Part shown: in pieces, positions 1 through 6,378 of the stretch
How the letters are laid out: every line of letters starts with the position of its first letter
How positions within the stretch are numbered: the first letter of the stretch is position 1
NCBI GenBank assembly: GCA_020350305.1
Contig: CP070709.1
Location: 444,522-469,410 of the forward strand
Length of the DNA: 24,889 bases
From: Candidatus Bathyarchaeota archaeon
GTDB lineage: Archaea; Thermoproteota; Bathyarchaeia; Bathyarchaeales; Bathyarchaeaceae
Reading direction: 5' to 3'
The notes under the pieces: generated by a model
The model's input: only the letters and a program-made list of their open reading frames with translations
Databases searched by the model: none
Told to the model about the DNA's origin: nothing
Translations under genes and position numbers: made by a program

Positions 1-80
1 AGAAAGAAAGTTCTACGTTGTATAGTTGTATAGCATAGAATTGAGGAAATGAATAGATATAAAAAATGGAATGAGAAACG

Positions 81-317
81 ATGAAGAAAAAATTAAAGAT
101 TGTTCTTTTCGCTGTCAGTTTGATTCTATTAATTATCTTTGCTCCATTCTATTCTTTGGCGTTTGCAGCAATCTGGCTTCCTATTGTTGAAGCACTACTA
201 GAAGAAACTTCACCAGAATATATATTTCTCATTTTTATGATGAGTTTTATTTCAAACATTGTGATGATAACTCTTCTCATACCGATCTTGTGGAAGCTTT
301 ACATAAAAGAGGAATAG
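81..317 (+). CDS. small two-helix membrane protein, unknown function
   Basis: I do not recognise this 78-residue protein. A lysine-rich N-terminus (MKKKLK) leads into a long hydrophobic segment at about residues 7-38. A short acidic loop (EALLEETSPEY) follows, then a second hydrophobic segment at about 47-72 and a charged tail (KEE). This predicts a two-pass membrane protein with both ends inside. It ends in TAG at 315-317 and converges on the leftward gene ending at 373. A TATA-like stretch lies at 18-26, far enough upstream to serve this start; the TATAAAAA at 58-65 looks too close to the ATG. Coding status rests on length and composition only. Confidence 0.6.
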   Translation: MKKKLKIVLFAVSLILLIIFAPFYSLAFAAIWLPIVEALLEETSPEYIFLIFMMSFISNIVMITLLIPILWKLYIKEE

Positions 318-372
318 TTAAGCATTTGGTGTTTACTTCACCTGGCTTGATATTCGTGTTGTATGAAGATGT

Positions 373-663
373 CTATTCAACGATTTTCCAACTTGGAGAC
401 TTTACATCTCTAAGTCTGGCAATAAGTTTACCTTTGAATGTGGCTAGGTCATAGATGATGATCTCCACCTTGAGATTCTCTGCTTTTTTTCTTGCTTCTT
501 TTAATACTCTTTTACTATCTTCATTCAATATCCTTTCAGTCTTGAAAGTTTCGTAAGCATCGCACAAATGACGACATACACCTTTGACTTGAACCTTTCG
601 AACAGGAACCTCCTCATTTCTGACAAAGACTTCAATTTTCATTATTGGACTTTCCATATCCAT
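373..663 (-). CDS. thioredoxin-fold-like protein lacking CxxC (second of a tandem pair)
   Basis: A 96-residue protein encoded 15 nt downstream of the next leftward gene, so probably cotranscribed with it. It starts with a beta-strand-like segment (KIEVFVRN, about residues 9-16). A basic helix follows (SKRVLKEARKKAEN), then a strand (VEIIIYDL), a helix (KGKLIARLRDV) and a Ser-Pro at about residues 89-90, where thioredoxin folds carry their cis-proline. It then stops, so the last strand and helix of a full fold are missing. There is no CxxC; its two cysteines are in CRHLC. Order and spacing match the second half of its upstream neighbour, which suggests divergent paralogues. ATG codons at 663, 657 and 642 are all possible starts. 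The fold is inferred and no function can be named. Confidence 0.65.
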   Translation of the reverse strand: MDMESPIMKIEVFVRNEEVPVRKVQVKGVCRHLCDAYETFKTERILNEDSKRVLKEARKKAENLKVEIIIYDLATFKGKLIARLRDVKSPSWKIVE

Positions 664-677
664 GAAAGTACAATACT

Positions 678-1052
678 CTATTTTGAAATTAAAGTTTCAA
701 GATTCTCTTTGGTAGGGATTCCCTCGATTTTCTTCCCTCTAAAACTGATTGTCGGAGCTGCTATTCCCTTGAACATGAGCTTCATCTTGCTAGCGAAACC
801 CGTATTTCTCATGTCCACAACTTCATACTCCAATCCGTTCTGTTGACAGAACTCACTAACTATAACAACAGCTTTCATCTGATCGTCTGTCAAGTATCCG
901 TCCCAAGACTTTTCAGGAAGGTGTTTGAACTCAGTAAAGACATTCTTACTATGGTGAGAAGTAACACATGGATGCCCTATGCTGTGTTGATCCACATAAT
1001 CAAGGGTTGAAATCTCGAAACTAGAAACATAAACCTTAATCTTCTCTTTCAA
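678..1052 (-). CDS. thioredoxin/glutaredoxin-fold protein without CxxC
   Basis: A 124-residue protein with a recognisable glutaredoxin-like C-terminal half. It has a strand (LEYEVVDMRN), a helix (FASKMKLMFKGI), a cis-proline segment (AAPTISFRGKKIEGIP) and a last helix (TKENLETLIS). The N-terminal strand is KIKVYVSSFE. The usual CxxC helix is replaced by an insertion rich in histidine (roughly residues 19-40, with HPCVTSHH), so disulfide exchange is unlikely and metal binding is conceivable. I place the start at TTG 1052 because GGAGG lies 8 nt upstream of it. An in-frame TTG at 1067 precedes that GGAGG and would place the ribosome site inside the gene. It ends in TAG, 15 nt before the downstream gene. 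Confidence 0.7.
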   Translation of the reverse strand: MKEKIKVYVSSFEISTLDYVDQHSIGHPCVTSHHSKNVFTEFKHLPEKSWDGYLTDDQMKAVVIVSEFCQQNGLEYEVVDMRNTGFASKMKLMFKGIAAPTISFRGKKIEGIPTKENLETLISK

Positions 1053-1234
1053 GCGATCTTCCTCCAATACTGGGTCCCCGAATTTCTTTCTTCATCCAAC
1101 ACAGAGAAGTTGTCTTCACTTTTGACGTAGACTTTTTGTCCACTTTCAAAAGCTTCCATTTGTAAAATGAAACAAGAAACCATTTAAAGTTATCACAGTC
1201 AATCGTCAAAAAAAGAAGCAATGTAAAGTGTTTG

Positions 1235-1250
1235 GTGTATGCATGCACAC
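1235..1250. repeat. alternating purine-pyrimidine tract upstream of tRNA-Val
   Basis: GTGTATGCATGCACAC is 16 perfectly alternating bases and nearly self-complementary. It lies in the gap between the thioredoxin-like operon and tRNA-Val. Confidence 0.65.
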
Positions 1251-1314
1251 CTGCGAAATTAAATTGAGGAAGCTAATACGCAAAACAACACAGTTCAGAA
1301 AACCTTAATTCAAG

Positions 1315-1323
1315 GCTATATAC
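1315..1323 (+). promoter_or_regulatory. TATA box of the tRNA-Val gene
   Basis: GCTATATAC is centred about 28 nt upstream of the first tRNA base at 1347. This is the spacing expected of an archaeal TATA box when transcription starts at or just before the mature 5' end. Confidence 0.6.
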
Positions 1324-1346
1324 TGAAAATAACCAACAAACATTGA

Positions 1347-1421
1347 GGGCCGGTAGTCTAGCACGGTTAGGACATCTGCTTGACGTGCAGAAGGTCGCCG
1401 GTTCAAATCCGGCCCGGCCCA
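1347..1421 (+). tRNA. tRNA-Val (anticodon GAC)
   Basis: A complete cloverleaf without intron. The acceptor stem GGGCCGG (1347-1353) pairs with CCGGCCC (1414-1420), with discriminator A at 1421. The D arm begins at 1356. The anticodon stem TCTGC/GCAGA (1375-1379 and 1387-1391) closes a 7-nt loop, TTGACGT, with GAC at 1382-1384. The T stem GCCGG/CCGGC (1397-1401 and 1409-1413) closes TTCAAAT. The genome encodes CCA at 1422-1424. GAC reads GUC and GUU valine codons. The 3' end abuts a degraded reading frame on the opposite strand, as is common where elements have integrated into tRNA genes. Confidence 0.97.
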
Positions 1422-1424
1422 CCA

Positions 1425-1568
1425 ACCTTGACTACTGCTCTGTGCATGTAAGTTGTCAACATGGTTGACAAGCTGTTTCATATGGTTTTCAAATGTCCTA
1501 GAGAGGTTGAACCCTAGTTCCCTTGATTTCTTGACGAGTTCAGAGTCTAGATACAAGACACATTTCGT
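1425..1568 (-). pseudogene. ribbon-helix-helix remnant abutting the tRNA-Val 3' end (possible integrase N-terminal fragment)
   Basis: Read leftward from TAA at 1569-1571, the frame gives TKCVLYLDSELVKKSRELG and then FNLSRTFENHMKQLVNH. This is a beta strand plus two helices as in ribbon-helix-helix (CcdA-like) antitoxins and in the N-termini of some archaeal integrases. No ATG precedes the strand. An ACG directly after the stop sits where a start would be expected, and the only start-like codon, TTG 1556, falls inside the strand. The frame runs on into the antisense of the tRNA 3' half. Archaeal SSV-type integrases target tRNA genes and are split by integration, leaving such fragments. No recombinase catalytic part and no second tRNA end is visible, so a decayed antitoxin is the alternative. 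Confidence 0.45.
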
Positions 1569-1778
1569 TTATGCATCATTTTGCATTCGCAACCCCCTGC
1601 GCACGACGGATGCAGTGTTCTCTGTTATAAGTTTGATCCTGGAGCCTACTGATGCGTCAACGATAGCATTATGGTTTGGTGGTTACTATGATAAGTGGTG
1701 TTTCGTGTGTAGCAGTTTTCACAAGGTCACGGCGGATACATTGAGCGTTGATAAGAAAGCGAAGAACTTATCTGACTG

Positions 1779-1792
1779 ACACGTATGCATGC
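1779..1792. repeat. alternating purine-pyrimidine tract upstream of the MFS gene
   Basis: Fourteen bases alternate purine and pyrimidine and end in GCATGC, 10 nt before the MFS start codon. Confidence 0.6.
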
Positions 1793-1801
1793 TGTTACAC
1801 A

Positions 1802-2875
1802 ATGAAATCGAATCTAATTAGATTTCTCACCTTTGCCGCAATCATGTCTTCGATGACATACATGTCTATTTTTGCCAAAGGCTTGGGAATATCAGATCCG
1901 GAAATCGGTTTCATTGTAGCTGCCTATTCTTCGGCTTTATTCTTGTCCTCTTTCATTTTTGGTCGCGCGTCAGACAGGTATGGTAGAAAACTCTTTTTGA
2001 TAATTGGCTTAGTGTTATCCAGTTTCGCATTCTTCTTGCAGATATTTGCTCGCAATTTTTTGGGTCTATTGCTGACTCGCGTTTTAGCCGGTTTTTGCGT
2101 AGGCATATTCCCCGCTTCGTTGATTGCACACGTTCATGAGAACAGAAAGGATCTGTCTAAGTTTTCATCTTTCGGGTCGATGGGTTGGACTTTAGGATTG
2201 TTGATGGCAGGTTTGATAGCTTTCTATTTGTCCATTGAAAGCGTTTTCGCTTTCGGTTCCTTGCTATTTATCCCTGCATTTATTGTGGCCTTGAAAATGA
2301 GGTTTGGTGAGCATCATTCCGTAAATGTATCTGCCTTGCCTGTCAAAATCATAAAGAAGAATCTCCCGTTATATCTGTCCGTTCTTGTTCGTCACAGTGG
2401 AGCGAATATGATATGGACTTTCTGGCCCCTTTTTCTGCAAACGCTCGGTGCTGACCTGTTTTGGGTTGCTGTCATTCAAGCTATTAATGGTGCAACGCAG
2501 TTTGTCTTTATGTATACGCTAAGCCCAAGAATCGGATATGCGTCTTCGGTTGCCGGAGGTTTGATAGTGGCAGGTGTCACTTTCTTCTCTTTTACCCTAG
2601 CGGCAAGTTTCTGGCAAATATTGCCAGCGCAGGTTCTTCTGGGTGTTTCCTGGGCACTCTTGTATGTAGGTGGATTAAGGTATCTAATGGACAGAAACGT
2701 AGAGAAAGCAACAGTCAGCGGTTTGTTCGATTCTGCTTTAAGCCTGTCATCTATAATAGGGCCTCTCATCGGAGCTTTTGCAATATCGTTCGGGGGTTAC
2801 ACCACAACAATGTATCTTGCTTCAGCACTAGCCTTCATGGGCTTTCTTTTATTCAGATTCTTAAAGCGAGAATAA
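1802..2875 (+). CDS. MFS transporter
   Basis: A 357-residue polytopic membrane protein of the major facilitator superfamily, probably 12 helices in two halves. The family's motif A is clear in the loop between helices 2 and 3 (GRASDRYGRKLFLI). The helix 4-5 region carries RVLAGFCVGIFPA, and the central loop after about residue 165 is short. Such proteins usually exchange a small solute or drug against protons; the substrate cannot be read from sequence. The frame extends up to a TTG at 1748, but that extension is charged and non-hydrophobic, so the ATG at 1802 (MKSNLIRFL) is the better start. The gene stands alone and converges on the leftward genes ending at 3029. Confidence 0.88.
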   Translation: MKSNLIRFLTFAAIMSSMTYMSIFAKGLGISDPEIGFIVAAYSSALFLSSFIFGRASDRYGRKLFLIIGLVLSSFAFFLQIFARNFLGLLLTRVLAGFCVGIFPASLIAHVHENRKDLSKFSSFGSMGWTLGLLMAGLIAFYLSIESVFAFGSLLFIPAFIVALKMRFGEHHSVNVSALPVKIIKKNLPLYLSVLVRHSGANMIWTFWPLFLQTLGADLFWVAVIQAINGATQFVFMYTLSPRIGYASSVAGGLIVAGVTFFSFTLAASFWQILPAQVLLGVSWALLYVGGLRYLMDRNVEKATVSGLFDSALSLSSIIGPLIGAFAISFGGYTTTMYLASALAFMGFLLFRFLKRE

Positions 2876-2934
2876 CCACTTCATATCTATCTCAGATCTC
2901 AGCATTTACATGCACGAGTTCTACAATTTTACAG

Positions 2935-3009
2935 ATGCACGTATGCAATTTTGACCAAGTCAGAGATTATGAATTGGAAAATTATGTGGAATCCATCCAT
3001 GCGCATGCA
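2935..3009. repeat. two alternating purine-pyrimidine tracts between convergent genes
   Basis: The tracts are 2935-2947 (13 nt, ATGCACGTATGCA) and 2998-3009 (CATGCGCATGCA). Both lie between the convergent ends of the MFS and DUF4332 genes. Confidence 0.55.
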
Positions 3010-3028
3010 ACTACTGTTGCTAGCAGTA

Positions 3029-3733
3029 TCAGTATTCTACTATCTTTGGCAACCTTTTGGCCTTTTTGACTGAGAACTCTGCTTCTTTTGGCAACGTGCC
3101 TATTCCGTCAAATCCAGTTCTTTCAACGCACTCGATCAACATCTCTCTTAGCTCTTTCGGATTCCATTCTGCCATTTTCTCGACAGTATCAACACCAGCG
3201 TCAAAATACAACCGTGCACGAATACCTTTGATGCCAGGGATTCTTGCCAAGTCTGAGAGCTTCACGAATTCAAGAACAGCTTCAAGCGGTATTCCTGTTT
3301 TCTCTGATAAATTCTGCCTACTAACCCGAGTTTTTCCAGCCTCCAGCATCTGTTTGACATTTTTTATGCCTAGGGAAGCCAATTTGGCCACATGTTCGGC
3401 GTTTACTCCTCTGAAATTCTTCAAGTCAAAAGGTTTTCTCTTAATCCTTTGCACGCGCAGTTCATTGGCTAGCTTACGCATCGCTTCATCTGAGGCGTAC
3501 TCATAATAGTAGCTCAAAGCCCATAGGTGTGTCTTTGCCGAGGTTTTCAGGTCTCTTTCTATCCACTCCACAAAGTCTTCCAGATTTTCTGGACTTGCCT
3601 CGCCAAGCTTTTTGCTACCTTTGCGATTTCTAATATACGTCTCGAATTTCCTTACATAAACTATACAACGTTTTATGGCACTTTGCGATCGTCCGCCTCT
3701 TTTCAAGAATTCTCTAAATCCTTCTTCATCCAT
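3029..3733 (-). CDS. integrase-SAM-like plus DUF4332 helix-hairpin-helix protein
   Basis: A 234-residue protein in two parts. Residues 1-90 resemble the SAM-like core-binding domain of tyrosine recombinases (SAIKRCIVYVRKFETYI, then ENLEDFVEWI and THLWALSYYYEYA). Residues 97-205 hold repeated helix-hairpin-helix units as in DUF4332 (VNAEHVAKLASLGIKNVKQM; LARIPGIKGIRARLYFDAGV). The C-terminal Arg-His-Arg-Tyr catalytic domain of recombinases is absent, so it should bind DNA or a protein partner but not recombine. The ATG at 3733 follows a GGGTGTG ribosome site. It lies 15 nt downstream of the HAD gene and is probably cotranscribed with it. The biological role is unknown. Confidence 0.75.
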   Translation of the reverse strand: MDEEGFREFLKRGGRSQSAIKRCIVYVRKFETYIRNRKGSKKLGEASPENLEDFVEWIERDLKTSAKTHLWALSYYYEYASDEAMRKLANELRVQRIKRKPFDLKNFRGVNAEHVAKLASLGIKNVKQMLEAGKTRVSRQNLSEKTGIPLEAVLEFVKLSDLARIPGIKGIRARLYFDAGVDTVEKMAEWNPKELREMLIECVERTGFDGIGTLPKEAEFSVKKAKRLPKIVEY

Positions 3734-3748
3734 GTTTCACACCCTACC

Positions 3749-4420
3749 TTAGACGTGTTGTAAGACTCCAGCTAGATTTCTTATTGTTTCAACATTTTCT
3801 GAAGAGCTTCCTTCTCTATCAATCAGTAAGGGTTTCAGTCCAGCTTTTTTGGCGCCCTCGTAATCATACTTTAATGAATCTCCCACGAATACTGTTTCTT
3901 GCGGACGCACATGGAGCTTGTCGAGAGCGCAGAGAAATATTTCCTTATCTGGCTTTCCTTTGTTACACGTATCTATGCCTATAACGACGTCAAAACAATT
4001 CGTTAGCTCAAGCTTTGCTAGGATTTGTTCAAAATCTCTCTTTAACCCATTAGTTACCACTCCCACTTTTACTCCTTTAGCTTTCAATTGCGCCAGTGTC
4101 TCCATCACATCTGGATAAACCTCTGCGTCAGCATATTCCCACCACAACTCGTCAATTTTCTTAGCAAGAAGCCTTCTATTCTGCTGTATACCAATGCTTT
4201 CCAAAACTCTGAGGTTCCACTTGATCCAGAAATCTTTTCCAAACCGAAGTTGGCCTTTCACCACGTCAAGCTCTTTCTCGTTATCTCTGTGAGCCTTTAG
4301 AACTTCTTCAGAAGAAACTCTAACTCCGTAAACCTGAAGAATACGCTTGTAGATTTCAGGAAAATATGTTGTTTTTATAAGGGTGCGTCCAAGATCGAAA
4401 AGCACTGCCTTGACACGCAT
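3749..4420 (-). CDS. HAD-superfamily hydrolase
   Basis: A 223-residue HAD phosphatase-like protein with a helical cap at about residues 20-100. Motif I is FDLGRTL with nucleophile Asp9. The usual second aspartate (DxD) is Gly11, which would weaken the general acid/base. Motif II is VVTNG (Thr123), motif III is the Lys in KGKPD (Lys156), and motif IV is GDSLKYD (Asp181, Asp186). This arrangement matches the phosphoglycolate-phosphatase/haloacid-dehalogenase subgroup, whose members remove phosphate from small metabolites; the substrate cannot be told. The start is ATG 4420. It is the first gene of a likely two-gene leftward operon with the DUF4332 gene. Confidence 0.85.
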   Translation of the reverse strand: MRVKAVLFDLGRTLIKTTYFPEIYKRILQVYGVRVSSEEVLKAHRDNEKELDVVKGQLRFGKDFWIKWNLRVLESIGIQQNRRLLAKKIDELWWEYADAEVYPDVMETLAQLKAKGVKVGVVTNGLKRDFEQILAKLELTNCFDVVIGIDTCNKGKPDKEIFLCALDKLHVRPQETVFVGDSLKYDYEGAKKAGLKPLLIDREGSSSENVETIRNLAGVLQHV

Positions 4421-4597
4421 TTTTAATCCTCAAAATCCATGGTTCACGTAGCATAAAACAGTTTTCTCGAAGAAACCGATAACACGAATAGCGAACCCGC
4501 CGAACCAAATCTGCATCTCTTCAGCCTTCGCATTAGAAAAATCAATCCAAATGCTGTATTGGTGCTTGCAAAGAAAAAGGAGTGAAACGGTGAGAAG

Positions 4598-5077
4598 TTA
4601 TTTGGGTTCTTCCAAGTAGCTGTATCCATCGTCAACTTTTTTCTGCATTTCTTCAGCGTATCTTCCAACGCCGTTTTGCCTTATGGCTTGAAGCGCTTGA
4701 GTGAGTCTTTTGTAGCCCTTACGATAAGGAGCGAGCGGTTCACAAGTCTCAGCTTCACTGCATTCAGCACAAGTGTGATAACCCTTCTGTTTTGCACACG
4801 ATCGCACTTTGCACCCTGGGTCGCCGCCGCCTTGTAGGCACCCTGGGCAGTCACCGAACATTTTGACCAAACCTTCCATGACTTCACTGAATTCGTTGTA
4901 GTGTTTGAGGTTTGGTTCCCACTTCGCAAGTTCGGGCATTATTTTGTCAAAGCCGTAATGAGCAACAACGTCACGCAGATTGTTGACAGCGATCTTTATC
5001 TTTTGTTGACGAATTCCGCAAGCGCCACAGTAGAGACCGCAATAACCAACGAGGTCTGCTGGGTTTGTTGTAGCCAT
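4598..5077 (-). CDS. DUF3795 cysteine-rich protein
   Basis: A 159-residue protein opening with GYCGLYCGACGIR (Cys13, 17, 20), the signature of the DUF3795 family. A second cysteine cluster follows at about residues 76-112 (CPGC, GCKVRSC, CAEC, ETC), so it probably binds zinc or an iron-sulfur cluster. The function of the family is not established. The start ATG 5077 lies 2 nt after the stop of a 36-residue zinc-ribbon gene, so the two should be translated from one mRNA. A shorter relative is encoded at 21109-21360. Confidence 0.85.
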   Translation of the reverse strand: MATTNPADLVGYCGLYCGACGIRQQKIKIAVNNLRDVVAHYGFDKIMPELAKWEPNLKHYNEFSEVMEGLVKMFGDCPGCLQGGGDPGCKVRSCAKQKGYHTCAECSEAETCEPLAPYRKGYKRLTQALQAIRQNGVGRYAEEMQKKVDDGYSYLEEPK

Positions 5078-5079
5078 GT

Positions 5080-5190
5080 CTATGCCTTCTTTACGTGTTT
5101 ATCTTTTGGTGCTCCGCATTTCGAGCGCATTGCTTGGCGACATCTACTAGTGTATTGAGTTTTGCATTCCGTACATACCCATGTTGGCAT
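5080..5190 (-). CDS. 36-residue zinc-ribbon-like microprotein, copy A
   Basis: A small open frame (MPTWVCTECKTQYTSRC...GAPKDKHVKKA, ending in TAG) that is nearly duplicated at 9842-9952; by hand 28 of 36 residues are identical. It has CxxC at Cys6/Cys9, then Cys17 and Cys25. The position matching Cys22 of the other copy is Arg here, so the second CxxC is broken. A basic tail follows. The stop lies 2 nt before the DUF3795 start. GGGG lies upstream of the ATG, and the promoter region is also conserved between copies. Conservation of frame, start, stop and length between two loci is good evidence of coding. It could be a nucleic-acid-binding or metal-carrying peptide; I know no named family. Confidence 0.7.
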   Translation of the reverse strand: MPTWVCTECKTQYTSRCRQAMRSKCGAPKDKHVKKA

Positions 5191-5214
5191 TCTGGTTCCA
5201 TTCCCCTTTCATCT

Positions 5215-5265
5215 GGTTTAGACGCCCCTCAGTGTAAAGTCAAGTTATTAACGATTTCGCACACT
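5215..5265 (-). promoter_or_regulatory. promoter region of zinc-ribbon copy A, conserved with copy B
   Basis: Read leftward, TGCGAAAT, an AT-rich TTAATA element, and a short GTGAAGT/GTAAAGT-like block occur at similar distances from the start codon here and upstream of copy B (about 9970-10022). Sequences flanking this block do not match. The shared part probably holds the TATA element plus a regulator site. Confidence 0.45.
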
Positions 5266-5512
5266 CCGTGCACCAATCAATCTCTTTCCAACCTCTTAGT
5301 TCGACACGATCTCTCCTTGAGGAATCACTTGGAACATTGCAGTGTTTAGTCTTCAGCGTGTGTCTATTGGCCTTCGTCTTTCAAGTTTCAAACCCACAAG
5401 TACGGTTGAACTTCTAGAATCTTCTCTTGCTTAGAAACTCAGAAAGTCATATGCATTCCTACGCGTTATTCGTATCTGCACAAACGCATGATGGCTCGTA
5501 CTGGTTTGTTAA
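5266..5512. other. intergenic gap without recognised gene
   Basis: About 250 nt remain between the zinc-ribbon promoter and the response-regulator stop. I see no coherent frame. TATGCATTC-like and GCATGA motifs occur at about 5450 and 5485 but form no long alternating tract. Confidence 0.4.
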
Positions 5513-5962
5513 CTACTTCTTCAGCGACCCTCTCTTTCTTTCCACAGCGTCAAGTATGCTATGTGCCAGCTGATTGTACAGTGTTTCTGGGTTGCCGATC
5601 TTATTGACGTAGTGATCAGCACCAAGGTTCAACGCCTTGATGGCTACTCCGCCCTTTACAGTGAACATAACAAATTGAATCGAGCTACCGTTCTCTCTCA
5701 GTTCTTTCAAAAATTCTAGCCCACTCTTTTCAGGCATCACATAATCGCAAAGAACTGCATCGTACGTTTTCTTCCTCAATTTTTTCATGGCTTCTTCAAC
5801 AGAGGATGCAGTGTCAACTTGGAATGCTCCCTGCATCTCTAAACACTGTTTCGAAACTTTCAGGAACCCTGCTTCGTTGTCTACGTGCAAAACTTGTATT
5901 GGCGTTTTCTCGGTCAAGTCTGCAGCGGCTTTGGATGAGGACTTAACTGAAGGTTTAGCCAT
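5513..5962 (-). CDS. stand-alone response-regulator receiver domain protein
   Basis: A 149-residue CheY-like receiver with no output domain. After a polar N-terminal tail of about 20 residues comes strand 1 (QVLHVDNE). The acidic pair here is Asp28-Asn29-Glu30, where Asp-Asp or Asp-Glu is usual. The phosphoacceptor is Asp73 in VLCDYVMPEKSG, the switch threonine is Thr101 (MFTVKG), and the conserved lysine is Lys121 (VNKIG). It would receive phosphate from a histidine kinase, which is not encoded in this window. I chose ATG 5962 because GGAAG lies about 9 nt upstream; TTG at 5971 is an alternative. Single-domain receivers are frequent in archaea and often act by protein contact. Confidence 0.88.
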   Translation of the reverse strand: MAKPSVKSSSKAAADLTEKTPIQVLHVDNEAGFLKVSKQCLEMQGAFQVDTASSVEEAMKKLRKKTYDAVLCDYVMPEKSGLEFLKELRENGSSIQFVMFTVKGGVAIKALNLGADHYVNKIGNPETLYNQLAHSILDAVERKRGSLKK

Positions 5963-5984
5963 CTGACCCAACTTCCTTCACGGT

Positions 5985-6036
5985 TGTATGCATGAGCATG
6001 GAACGTTCAACTGTAAGGTTCTATGTTTACGCATGC
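5985..6036. repeat. GCATGC-type alternating motifs upstream of the response regulator
   Basis: TGTATGCATG (5985-5994) and TACGCATGC (6028-6036) lie 23 and 66 nt upstream of the response-regulator start. Confidence 0.45.
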
Positions 6037-6163
6037 CTCTAAACAGCCAACTCACCCTGCAGTAAGAGAGATAGCTCCAATCAACATGGATTGTCAGTAG
6101 TATAACTTCATAGCTCTTAAGTTTTCCTATGTAGGATCCCAATACTCTGCGTCAAAAAACAAA

Positions 6164-6172
6164 AGAGGAGGT
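6164..6172 (+). promoter_or_regulatory. strong ribosome binding site ahead of an apparent CTG start
   Basis: GAGGAGGTG lies 8 nt before CTG 6181. It is one of the strongest Shine-Dalgarno sequences in the window, and no ATG or GTG in a useful frame follows at normal spacing. A GTG inside it reads only two codons before TAA. Confidence 0.65.
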
Positions 6173-6180
6173 GACATAAC

Positions 6181-6378
6181 CTGAATCTAAAAGTTTTGTT
6201 TGTTCTATGCCTTTTGGGCACTGCGATAGTCTGCAATGCGGTAATGGTGACACTGAATGTAACTGAAGAAAATGGTTGCAGAGCGTCTAAGCATATAGTA
6301 CATGATAGTTACATTGCAAACATCGGAACTGAACCAGAGGGAGGCGATGAAATAGGCGGCGGTTGGCCCAGACCCTAA
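6181..6378 (+). CDS. small exported protein, apparent CTG start
   Basis: A frame opening directly after the GAGGAGGTG site begins (M)NLKVLFVLCLLGTAIVCNA. This is a compact signal peptide with one lysine, a hydrophobic core and a small-residue cleavage region. The mature part is about 40 residues, acidic and glycine-rich near the end (EPEGGDEIGGGWPRP). The start is CTG at 6181, given the ribosome site. The alternative TTG at 6196 lies 23 nt from that site and would remove the lysine. The last 16 nt overlap the long form of the downstream regulator gene, so the two are probably cotranscribed. I do not recognise the family; a secreted or membrane-tethered peptide is inferred. Confidence 0.6.
   Translation: MNLKVLFVLCLLGTAIVCNAVMVTLNVTEENGCRASKHIVHDSYIANIGTEPEGGDEIGGGWPRP

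Noticed and set aside
58..65. TATAAAAA as TATA box of the first gene
   Set aside because: It is only about 20 nt from the ATG at 81, so transcription would begin after the start codon. The element at 18-26 is better placed.
1036..1248. 70-codon leftward frame
   Set aside because: There is no ribosome site, the composition is not protein-like, and it runs through the alternating tract into the start of the thioredoxin-like gene in another frame.
1305..1424. Leftward reading frame with WWAGPDLNRRPSARQADVLT
   Set aside because: It is the antisense translation of tRNA-Val, a well-known source of false proteins. Only the part beyond the tRNA 3' end (1425-1568) carries a protein signal.
1453..1779. 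108-codon rightward frame
   Set aside because: It lies over the ribbon-helix-helix remnant in antisense, has no domain, and overlaps the region just upstream of the MFS start.
3029..3733. Active tyrosine recombinase linked to the tRNA-Val scar
   Set aside because: The protein resembles only the core-binding domain and lacks the Arg...His-x-x-Arg...Tyr catalytic region.
4444..4668. 74-codon leftward frame
   Set aside because: It overlaps the C-terminus of the DUF3795 gene out of frame and shows no recognisable features.
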